From: Prevotella sp. P5-92
Lineage (GTDB): Bacteria > Bacteroidota > Bacteroidia > Bacteroidales > Bacteroidaceae
NCBI RefSeq assembly: GCF_002251245.1
Contig: NZ_NPJG01000009.1
Location: 1 to 64,000, forward strand
Reading direction: 5' to 3'
Length of the DNA stretch: 64,000 nt
Part shown: in pieces, positions 41,505-49,322 of the stretch
Numbering within the stretch: the first letter of the stretch is position 1
How the letters are laid out: every line of letters begins with the position of its first letter
Notes under the pieces: model-generated
Database searches by the model: none
What the model was told of the DNA's origin: nothing
Seen by the model: only the letters and a program-made list of their open reading frames with translations
Translations under genes and position numbers: made by a program

Positions 41505-43091
41505 TTACTTATACCAGCGTGAAGCGCCAACTTTGAGCTTGCTGACATCTTCGTTGCCAATGGTGAAGTCGCCGTTGGCGGCATCCTTATATTTAGGATC
41601 GTCAACAGGCTTGCCCAGCTCGTCGATGAAGAGGTTGGTCTTGCCACCGTCCGCACCGTCGAGGACGTTGAGCTTAGAGCAGTTGAAGTATGCGTTGTTC
41701 TGGAACTCAGGAACGCCAGTCTTCGCCTGGTTGCTCCATACGGCACCTGTGTTGGTGACGAGGTTGTTCTTCCAAACGATAGAGTTGCCCTTGTAGCGTA
41801 CATAGAGCAGACGCTTGCCGCCGTTGGCACAGCCGTCGATGGTACAACCGTCAACAGTGACTACAGGTGAGCCGCCGAGCGAAGAAGCATCGTCGTAGCG
41901 GATGAAGTCGCGTGCTGCACAGCTGTTGTACATGGTACAGTTGATGAAGTTCAGAGCGTCGATACGGCCCTTGCGGCAGTCGAACATATCGCCACCGTCG
42001 CACTCAATACCATGGATGAGGGTGTTGTTGAACTCGAGCTTGCTGACTGTAGCAGCAACATTGAGGTAGTAAACACCCTTGCCGAAGTTGCAAACCTCAG
42101 AGTTCTGGACGAGGAGCTGTGGATATGTCACGTCGGCTGTCTTGAAGTTGAATGCCTGGTCGGTGGTTGAGTTGGTAGAACCATCGATGATCACCTGGTT
42201 GATTTCAAGAGATGCACCGTCGTAGATCTCGAAACGACCCTGGATAACAGGGATGTTTGTCGGATAGATACCCTTAATGACGATGCTCTTCGTAACCTTG
42301 GCGGCACTTGTCTTACCCTCTTCCTCAGAGTCGGGGAATCCATACTTGCCACCGAAGAGAGCAAACACCTCTCCATCCTCAGCTGCCTCGATCATGGTAC
42401 GGAGGTCGTCGCCCGGACGTACAAGGGTAGCGCCGTTGAGGTCGGCGATGGTAGTAAACGATTTTGAACCACGCTGCTTCTCGCCGTTGTAGAGGCGAAC
42501 GGTGTAGGCTGTCTCGGGAGTGAGTCCGTCAACGATCACCTTGCCTGCAGCCACTTCGTCGGCAGTGAGAGCCTGCTCCTTCACGAGTGCTTCGTCAGAA
42601 TAAACTCGAACAGCTGTGGCAGTTTCGCCGGCAGGCCATGTGAGGATGACGCTACGGTCGGCGATGTCGCTCTCAGAGACAGAGTTGAATATCTGCTGGG
42701 CTGACGTGCGGAAGAACACGGTGCTCCACTTTGAGTTGCGGCTTGCGTCGTTATTATCTACGGTCATCACACGAGCTGAATACTTGGTGTCATATATGAG
42801 ACCTGTCACCTTTACCTTTGCATACTCAATGTCAGTCCAGGTGTTACTTGGGCTTCCCTCGAAGGTGAGGCTGTCGTCCTGGAATATCTCGATGGTGTAA
42901 GTCACGTCATCGTGCGACTTTGTCCATTCGAGAGTGATGCTGTTTTCTGTGGCACTCTTTGCCTCAAGTCCGATAGGAGCGAAGTCGCGGCCAAGCAGTA
43001 CGCTGGTGAGTTCTTCAGAAGCGTCGCCACAAGATGTAAGGGCGAGCGAACCCAACCCTAACATCATTGTATATATAAGTTTTTTGTTCAT
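41505..43091 (-). CDS. DUF4957/DUF5123-type lipoprotein (Fn3 plus beta-helix)
   Basis: A 528-residue surface lipoprotein with a lipobox (LALTSC, Cys21). Two fibronectin-type-III-like domains follow (about 35-130, ATENSITLEWTKSHDDVTYTIEIFQDD; about 135-220, DRSVILTWPAGETATAVRVYS). The rest is a right-handed beta-helix (about 230-520) with the DUF4957/DUF5123 look: GDDLRTMIEAAEDGEVFALFGGKYG, IVIKGIYPTNIPVIQGRF, then repeated NxxI/N-x-N turns and a C-terminal DDPKYKDAANGDFTIGN, as in pectate-lyase-like folds. In known pectin loci such proteins bind rather than cut, and no lyase residues can be assigned here. It follows SusD by 38 bases and closes the operon. Confidence 0.82.
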   Translation of the reverse strand: MNKKLIYTMMLGLGSLALTSCGDASEELTSVLLGRDFAPIGLEAKSATENSITLEWTKSHDDVTYTIEIFQDDSLTFEGSPSNTWTDIEYAKVKVTGLIYDTKYSARVMTVDNNDASRNSKWSTVFFRTSAQQIFNSVSESDIADRSVILTWPAGETATAVRVYSDEALVKEQALTADEVAAGKVIVDGLTPETAYTVRLYNGEKQRGSKSFTTIADLNGATLVRPGDDLRTMIEAAEDGEVFALFGGKYGFPDSEEEGKTSAAKVTKSIVIKGIYPTNIPVIQGRFEIYDGASLEINQVIIDGSTNSTTDQAFNFKTADVTYPQLLVQNSEVCNFGKGVYYLNVAATVSKLEFNNTLIHGIECDGGDMFDCRKGRIDALNFINCTMYNSCAARDFIRYDDASSLGGSPVVTVDGCTIDGCANGGKRLLYVRYKGNSIVWKNNLVTNTGAVWSNQAKTGVPEFQNNAYFNCSKLNVLDGADGGKTNLFIDELGKPVDDPKYKDAANGDFTIGNEDVSKLKVGASRWYK

Positions 43092-43129
43092 GATAATCTT
43101 TCTTGTTATTGATTATTGTTCAACGTGGA

Positions 43130-44950
43130 TTAAAGCTGGCCGAGGTTGCCATCGTTGTTGAGCATACCATTGCTCTTGTCGATGAAGGTCTGCCAGATAG
43201 GCCAGAAGTAGTTGAGACTTGGCTTCTTGACGTATATACCTTCTATATAGTCGTCGGTAATGATGTTTGAGCCGTCCTTGCTTGCCACAAACCAGTCTTT
43301 TGCAGCGTAACCGTCTTCCTTGAGGTTAGATCCCTGGTCGTCGGTGTCGCCGTGGTTAAGACCGTAGATGAGGATGTCCTCACCATTGTCGGCGAGCTTC
43401 CAGTAGATCTTCTCTGGCAGGTCGGCGTATGCACCCTGACGGTTTGCGAGGTCAGTAAGCTTCTGCTTTGCCTCGGCCATCTTCTCGTCGATGATACCCC
43501 AGCGCACGAGGTCTGCCTTGCGGAGAGCCTCGCCTGCAAACTCAAAAGCACGCTGCTCAACGATACCAGCCTGGAATGCCTCCTTGCTTGCGGTATATTT
43601 TGCCTGAAGAGCAGCAACCTTTTCAGCAGGAAGGGCACGGTCGAGCACCGGCTTCATATACTGCCAAGCTGAAGAAGGTCCGTCGAGATAGTTGACAGCC
43701 TCAGCAGCCATGAGATAAACGTCGGCAAGACGCATGTACTGCCAGTTCACACCGTCGTCGTTGGTAGATGTGACGATACGCTTCATCCACTCGTAGCGGA
43801 GCTTGCCGAAGCACCACTTGTTGATGGCGCGGAGCTGCTGGTGAGACTTGCCCTCGGTGAGTTCCTTGCTCCAGTCGTAAGGTACGCAGGTGATATCGCG
43901 GCGGATGTCGTCAACATCGTAGTCGTAGTAGAGGTAAGGCATCGGGCCGTTTACACCACCCTGAGCCTGCTGAGTATATTGGTCCTTGGCATTGTGCTTA
44001 ACACCCCATGTGTAGAGCACACGTCCACGACCGTCAGAGAACGGAATCTCCCAAAGAGACTCGTCGCCGGCTGTGACGTTGTCCTGACAGAGCTTCACGA
44101 AGTTTGACTTGAAGTCGCCGAGCTTGTTGCAGCCCTGGTTGATGATGTCAATACACTCGTCCTTCACAATCTGCATCATCTTGTCCTGAGTGAGTTCAGG
44201 GTCAGAAGAGCGTGTGTAGCCGTTGCTGCGGAGAGCATAACCACAGGCGTAGAGAGCGATACGTGCGCGAAGAGCCTTGACGAAAGACTTGCTCACACGC
44301 TCTGTCGTCTTGGTGATGGAGCTTTCCTTTGGCCAGTAGCAATACTTCTCAGCCTCAGCGAGGTCAGCAAGAAGATGCTTGTAGATTGTGTCCTTGCTGG
44401 TACGTGGCAGATAAACGTTGGTAGGATTGTTTGGCTCGAAGCGGGCAGGCACGTCGCCCCATGCCTTCACGAGGTCGTTGTAAACCACGGCACGAAGGGT
44501 AAGAGCCTCGCCGAGGAGGTGAGCCATATCCTTGTTCTGCTCTATATTGCCATTCTTGCGTATGCCTTCGATAGCGAGGTTTGCACGCTCAATGCCTTCA
44601 TAGAACTTTGCATAGGCATTGTTGTCGGTATTCATCTGACCGTTGGTGGGCAGTGTTGAGTAATTCCACAAGCCCTGCTTATCTGTTGCCTGGTCCTTGA
44701 GTGAAGGATATGTACCACTACCGGTCTCGAGGTCGGTGTTAAGTCCATAGTAAGGCAGGAATCGACCACGGTAAGAGTTGGTCTCGCCGAAAGAAATGTG
44801 GATGGACATCACCTCAGCTTCGGCAAGAGAGTAGGTGGAGAACACCGATGACTCATCCAAGGTGGATATCGTTGGCGCATCCATGTCGCATGAGCTTACC
44901 ACAGCGGCAAGAGACATAGCCAAAACTGATGATTTTATATATTTGTTCAT
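43130..44950 (-). CDS. SusD/RagB-family lipoprotein (pectin-type locus)
   Basis: A 606-residue SusD-type lipoprotein. The lipobox is VVSSC (Cys21) followed by DMDAPTISTLDESSVFSTYSLAEAEV, the expected N-terminal helix; later conserved parts are LGEALTLRAVVYNDLVKAWGDVPARFEP, NWQYMRLADVYLMAAEAVNYLDG and VEQRAFEFAGEALRKADLVRWGIID, the usual SusD landmarks. It caps the SusC partner encoded 23 bases upstream. At 606 residues it is on the long side, as for SusD proteins of rhamnogalacturonan or pectin loci. Surface exposed. Confidence 0.93.
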   Translation of the reverse strand: MNKYIKSSVLAMSLAAVVSSCDMDAPTISTLDESSVFSTYSLAEAEVMSIHISFGETNSYRGRFLPYYGLNTDLETGSGTYPSLKDQATDKQGLWNYSTLPTNGQMNTDNNAYAKFYEGIERANLAIEGIRKNGNIEQNKDMAHLLGEALTLRAVVYNDLVKAWGDVPARFEPNNPTNVYLPRTSKDTIYKHLLADLAEAEKYCYWPKESSITKTTERVSKSFVKALRARIALYACGYALRSNGYTRSSDPELTQDKMMQIVKDECIDIINQGCNKLGDFKSNFVKLCQDNVTAGDESLWEIPFSDGRGRVLYTWGVKHNAKDQYTQQAQGGVNGPMPYLYYDYDVDDIRRDITCVPYDWSKELTEGKSHQQLRAINKWCFGKLRYEWMKRIVTSTNDDGVNWQYMRLADVYLMAAEAVNYLDGPSSAWQYMKPVLDRALPAEKVAALQAKYTASKEAFQAGIVEQRAFEFAGEALRKADLVRWGIIDEKMAEAKQKLTDLANRQGAYADLPEKIYWKLADNGEDILIYGLNHGDTDDQGSNLKEDGYAAKDWFVASKDGSNIITDDYIEGIYVKKPSLNYFWPIWQTFIDKSNGMLNNDGNLGQL

Positions 44951-44973
44951 AATATGTACCTTATTTATATATA

Positions 44974-47900
44974 TTAGAAGTTCAAGTTCATACCTACTAC
45001 GAATGAGCGGCTGCGTGGATAACCTGAGTAGTCAACACATGGTGTGAGCGAAGTGGTGCGGATACAGTCAGACTCTGGGTCAACACCTGAGTAGTCGGTG
45101 ATGGTAAACACGTTGTATGCTGTTACGTAGAAGCGGAGGCTGTTGATACCTGCCTTCTTGGTGATGGCAGCCGGCAGTGTATAGCCAAGAGAGAGTGTGT
45201 TCAGACGGAGGAACGAAGCATCCTCGATAGCCCAGTCTGTAAGCACCATCTTGCTCATGTAAGGCGACCACATGGTGGTGTTCTTGTTCATCTCGGCGAG
45301 CTGAACAGGGTCGTTGCAGAGTGTACCGTCGGCATTGAGGTTGGTCCAGCGCTTGCCGTCAGCCATCTCGGTGATCATGTTACGATACTGATACTTACCT
45401 GTAGATGTGAACTCAATCTTGTTGGCATTATATATCTCGTTGCCTACAGAGAAGTTGAACTGTGCTGAAAGGTCGAAGCCGTAAGCACGGGCATTGATTC
45501 CGAAACCTCCTGAGAAATCTGGGTTGACATCGCCAATGATGACATTGTCTTCCTCACCGATAGTGCCGTTGCCCTTACCGTCTTCACCCGGCTGATCAAC
45601 AATCTTAAGCGATCCTGGGCGTACTGTTCCGATAACTGGAGTAGCATCGGCAACACCTTCCTTCAGGATCCACTTGCCGGTCTTGTCGTCGTAGCGTTCG
45701 AAGTCGCTAACCTCGTAGCGGCCTGCGCACTGGTAGCCACGAATCTGTCCTACAGGCTGGCCAACAGCGAGCCAGTAGTCCTGACCGATTTCGGTAGAAG
45801 CCCAGCGGCTGTTCCAACCGAAGTCTTCCATAGCACCGAGGTCCTTGATCTTATTCTTATTGAAACCAATGTTACCATTGATGTCAAGACCGACATTCTT
45901 CTTGTTGATAGCGTGCCATGTGGCTGTGATTTCAAGACCCTTGTTCTCTGTCTCACCCATGTTACGATACTGGTTGTCATATCCTGTACCACCTACAGGG
46001 AAGGCAATCAGAAGGTCCTTGGTTGTATTGAGGTAAGCCTCAACGCTACCGCTCAACTTGCCGCCGAAGAGTGTAAAGTCGAGACCAACGTTACGTGTGA
46101 TGGTGGTCTCCCACTTCAGGTCTGGGTTTGCCATAGTCTTCGATGGAGCCCAGAAGCTGGTGAAGCCATTCACCCAGGTAGAAGTCTTGAGCTCATATGT
46201 CTGCGAGAGCTGGCCAACAGGGATGTTGTTATTACCGGCAGTACCGTAAGAGAAGCGGAGCTTCAAGTCGTCGAGCCACTTCTTGGTTCCCTTCATGAAA
46301 GGCTCAGAAGAGATACGCCATGCTACGGCTGCTGAAGGGAAGTACCCCCAACGGTTACCGGCTGCAAACTTTGAAGATGCGTCGGCACGGAATGTGGCGC
46401 TAAGCAGATACTTGTCCTTGTAGTTATAGTTGGCGCGGCCAAAGAAAGAGAGGAGCTTGTCGTCTGCACTGTAAACGTCGTCGATCTGATAAGGAGTGCC
46501 CTGAGAGGTGAGCTTCCATGCAGTAGCTGCATCGAAGTCAACTGGGAAGCCGTGAGCCTCGTTGGTGTTGACACGCTTCTTGGTGATTATGTACTCGTGA
46601 CCGGCGAGGACGTTAAGGCTGTGGTCTTCGCTCTTGAGAAGCTTCTTGAAGTCGTAGCTGATGGTATTGGTGTTACGGAAACGATGACGGTTGGTGTCGA
46701 TAAGACGGATGGCCGGCATGTTCTGGTTTTCACCTGCAGGTACGTTCTTTACATAATATGTGGTAAGACCGAAGAACTTCTTGTCATATTGGTTGTAGTC
46801 GTCATAACCAAACTCGGTCTTGAGACGGAGGTTGTCAATAACTTCCCATCCGAACGAACCGGCAATGTTAAGAGTCTTCTTCTCGCGCTCCATGTCGTTG
46901 TCGCGCTGTGCCTCAACAGGGTTGTAGAGGTTACCGAGGTCGTCGTCGGCAGCACCGGCAGAGGCGTCGAGGTTTGCGAGAGGAATCGGGGTGTAGATTA
47001 CAGAGTACTTCAGACGGCGGTCGGTGTCGTAAGCACCGGCAGCATCCTGAGCACCACCACCATATACGTCTGTGTCAGAGTAACGAGCCTGGAAGTCGAG
47101 AGTAGTGCGCTTTGTAGGCTTGGTGTTCAGCTTGAGGCTGAAGTTGTCGCGCTTGTAGCTTGAACCGAGAAGGATGGCCTTGTCGTTCATGTGGGCATAG
47201 CTGAAGGCATACTTCACCTGGTCAGTACCGCCGGTGATATTCACGTTGTGGTTGAAGGTGTTACCTGTGCGGCCGTACATCACGTCCTGCCAGTCGTTGC
47301 CCTCGATGTCCTTGTAGAGGTCGAGATCCTGATACTCTCCGAAGTACTGTGTGTAAGAGCCGAGGTCGTTCTCGTTCTTCAACAGGGCGAGCTCATACTG
47401 CCATTTTGCGTAGTCGTAGGTGTCGAGCACGTCGAAGGTGTTTGCGATCTTCTTCCAGCTGTAGTAAGCGTTGTAGCTCACGTTCACCTTACCGCTCTTA
47501 CCGCTCTTTGTCGTAACGAGGATAACACCGTTAGCACCACGCGAACCGTAGATAGCAGTAGAAGAAGCGTCCTTAAGGACGGTGATGTCCTCGATGTCGG
47601 TAGCGGGGATGTCGGAGATGGTTTCCACTGGGAATCCGTCAACGATGTAGAGAGGATCGTTGCTCTGTGTGATAGAACCGCCACCACGCACACGGATCTT
47701 CACCTCAGCGTCAGGCGAACCTTCAGTAGTGGTCACCTGCACACCGGCCATCTTACCGGTGAGAGCTTCTGAAGCCGAAGCCACAGGCACTTCTGCAAGA
47801 GCTTTGTTGTTTACGGTAGCAACCGAACCGGTGAGGTCCTTTTTGCGTACAGTACCGTAACCGATCACCACGAGGTCGTTAAGGCTTGTTGCCTCGTCCT

Positions 47901-48186
47901 CGAGAGTGATGTCGAGTTTTGTTTTGTTTCCCACCGTGACGGTCTGTGTCTTCATACCGATGTAAGACACTACGATCGGGTTCTTGCCCGAAACCTTGAT
48001 GGTGAAATTACCGTCGAAGTCTGTCACGACGCCATTTTGCGTACCTTTTTCAAGGACACTCGCACCGATGACGGCTTCTCCACTGGAGTCTTTTACCGTA
48101 CCGGTGATTGTTTTTTGCGCAAATGCGAGGAAACAAACCATCGTCATTACCAGAGCCATTGAGGCTCTTCTTAACTGTTGTTTCAT
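44974..48186 (-). CDS. SusC-family TonB-dependent transporter (pectin-type locus)
   Basis: A 1070-residue outer-membrane importer. Signal peptide (about 1-23, ending CFLAFAQ), a carboxypeptidase-regulatory-like domain (TITGTVKDSSGEAVIGASVLEKGTQNGVVTDFDGNFTIKV ... VSYIGMKTQTVTVG), TonB box region (LNDLVVIGYGTVRKKDLTGSVATV), plug (VPVASASEALTGKMAGVQVTTTEGSPDAEVKIRVRGGGS; TVLKDASSTAIYGSRGANGVILVTTK) and barrel ending in SFVVGMNLNF. First gene of a SusC-SusD-DUF4957 operon with a clear promoter and a 72-base leader. The nearby pectinesterase, acetyl esterase and beta-helix lipoprotein suggest that pectic oligosaccharides are the ligand (inference). No sigma/anti-sigma or hybrid two-component regulator is in the window. 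Confidence 0.95.
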   Translation of the reverse strand: MKQQLRRASMALVMTMVCFLAFAQKTITGTVKDSSGEAVIGASVLEKGTQNGVVTDFDGNFTIKVSGKNPIVVSYIGMKTQTVTVGNKTKLDITLEDEATSLNDLVVIGYGTVRKKDLTGSVATVNNKALAEVPVASASEALTGKMAGVQVTTTEGSPDAEVKIRVRGGGSITQSNDPLYIVDGFPVETISDIPATDIEDITVLKDASSTAIYGSRGANGVILVTTKSGKSGKVNVSYNAYYSWKKIANTFDVLDTYDYAKWQYELALLKNENDLGSYTQYFGEYQDLDLYKDIEGNDWQDVMYGRTGNTFNHNVNITGGTDQVKYAFSYAHMNDKAILLGSSYKRDNFSLKLNTKPTKRTTLDFQARYSDTDVYGGGAQDAAGAYDTDRRLKYSVIYTPIPLANLDASAGAADDDLGNLYNPVEAQRDNDMEREKKTLNIAGSFGWEVIDNLRLKTEFGYDDYNQYDKKFFGLTTYYVKNVPAGENQNMPAIRLIDTNRHRFRNTNTISYDFKKLLKSEDHSLNVLAGHEYIITKKRVNTNEAHGFPVDFDAATAWKLTSQGTPYQIDDVYSADDKLLSFFGRANYNYKDKYLLSATFRADASSKFAAGNRWGYFPSAAVAWRISSEPFMKGTKKWLDDLKLRFSYGTAGNNNIPVGQLSQTYELKTSTWVNGFTSFWAPSKTMANPDLKWETTITRNVGLDFTLFGGKLSGSVEAYLNTTKDLLIAFPVGGTGYDNQYRNMGETENKGLEITATWHAINKKNVGLDINGNIGFNKNKIKDLGAMEDFGWNSRWASTEIGQDYWLAVGQPVGQIRGYQCAGRYEVSDFERYDDKTGKWILKEGVADATPVIGTVRPGSLKIVDQPGEDGKGNGTIGEEDNVIIGDVNPDFSGGFGINARAYGFDLSAQFNFSVGNEIYNANKIEFTSTGKYQYRNMITEMADGKRWTNLNADGTLCNDPVQLAEMNKNTTMWSPYMSKMVLTDWAIEDASFLRLNTLSLGYTLPAAITKKAGINSLRFYVTAYNVFTITDYSGVDPESDCIRTTSLTPCVDYSGYPRSRSFVVGMNLNF

Positions 48187-48264
48187 ACGTTTGTCTTTAT
48201 TTAGTTAGTATATAAAAAATTTATTATTCGTTTTAGCAATATGGAGTTTGTTCTATTCCGGCTG

Positions 48265-48295
48265 CAAAGTTAAGCAATAGTTTGATATTTATCAA
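48265..48295 (-). promoter_or_regulatory. Promoter of the pectin-type SusCD operon
   Basis: TTG (48295-48293) and TAACTTTG (48272-48265) on the minus strand, 25-26 bases apart centre to centre. The leader before the SusC start is about 70 bases. Confidence 0.7.
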
Positions 48296-48324
48296 GTTTT
48301 TTTCGGAAAATTTTTGTTTTTTGC

Positions 48325-49308
48325 TTAAAAAACTTTATTTTTTTGCATAAAAGGGGGCTTGTTCCCACCGAAAACCTCTTCTAAAGTGATATTCTTAACT
48401 TCTTTTTTGCTTAGTTGACGACTCCATTCCACCCTCTTAGTGGTGTCGGCTCCCGCTCCGGTGTTGTTATATTCGAGATAGCGGGCGGTCTCTTCGCGGT
48501 TTTTCTGCCAGTGATGCCATCCTTGTGGAACAATATGCGCTCCGAGTTCGCATTCCATAAAAAGCGTGTAGCCATAGTCGCGCCACGGGCGTCCGAGGAA
48601 TACCTTGTCGATGCCTTCGTCGGCAGTGAGCCGACAGGCATGGAAGACATAGCCGTAGGGCTGGTCGGCTGGTGTGGAGGCGGCGGTGATATAGGAGTTG
48701 GCCTTGCTATGTATGGTACACTGTTCAAACCATGCCGTTCCGGGTCCGAAGATAAAGTCGGTGGTACCTTCTATATAACAATGGTGAAAATACTGTCGTG
48801 CACCTGCCACACCGGTATATACCGTATCTTGATGACCGAGCAGACGGCAGTTGACAAACGTGAGGCAGTCGCCTTCGGTATGCAGTGCCACGGCCTGTCC
48901 CAGTCGGGCGGAGTTATTTTCTATCGTGATATTCTTGAATGTGATATGGCTTCCTTCCACCTTTATGGTGTAAGTGCGGAATGTGCCCATACCGCTTGGG
49001 CGTTCTTGTGTCTTGATGTTGGCATGGTCGTCCCATGTGATGATGGTGTTCTCAACATCCTCGCCGCATATTTCTATATTGGTGAGCCAAGAGGGCACGA
49101 CGAGTTTCTCCTTGTAGGTGCCTCGTTTGACGAATATCACCTTATGATAGTCCATAAATGCTCTGCACACCTCTATGGCATCATCGATATTGCGGAACTC
49201 TCCCGTTCCGTCGCGTGCCACGACGAGTGTGTCAGGATTGTCGTATTTGCTTGCGGCAGTGGCTGTCAGTGACAGCAATGTCAGGAGGGAAATAATTATC
49301 TGTTTCAT
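48325..49308 (-). CDS. Pectinesterase (CE8)
   Basis: A 327-residue secreted pectin methylesterase with a signal peptide (about 1-19, ending TATAAS). All four family motifs are present: GQAVALHTEGD, the catalytic LLGHQDTVYTG, GTTDFIFGPG with the second catalytic Asp, and VFLGRPWRDYGYT with the arginine. It removes methyl groups from homogalacturonan, preparing it for lyases or hydrolases. It starts 14 bases after the RelA/SpoT stop on the same strand, an odd junction between a housekeeping block and a carbohydrate locus, and is separated from the SusC gene by 138 bases containing the SusC promoter. No pectate lyase or GH28 gene is in the window, so the depolymerase must be encoded elsewhere. 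Confidence 0.92.
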   Translation of the reverse strand: MKQIIISLLTLLSLTATAASKYDNPDTLVVARDGTGEFRNIDDAIEVCRAFMDYHKVIFVKRGTYKEKLVVPSWLTNIEICGEDVENTIITWDDHANIKTQERPSGMGTFRTYTIKVEGSHITFKNITIENNSARLGQAVALHTEGDCLTFVNCRLLGHQDTVYTGVAGARQYFHHCYIEGTTDFIFGPGTAWFEQCTIHSKANSYITAASTPADQPYGYVFHACRLTADEGIDKVFLGRPWRDYGYTLFMECELGAHIVPQGWHHWQKNREETARYLEYNNTGAGADTTKRVEWSRQLSKKEVKNITLEEVFGGNKPPFMQKNKVF

Positions 49309-49322
49309 TCTTAACTCTTCAT

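Noticed and set aside
48415-49272. A 285-codon open frame on the plus strand
   Set aside because: It is opposite the pectinesterase with intact catalytic motifs; a shadow frame.
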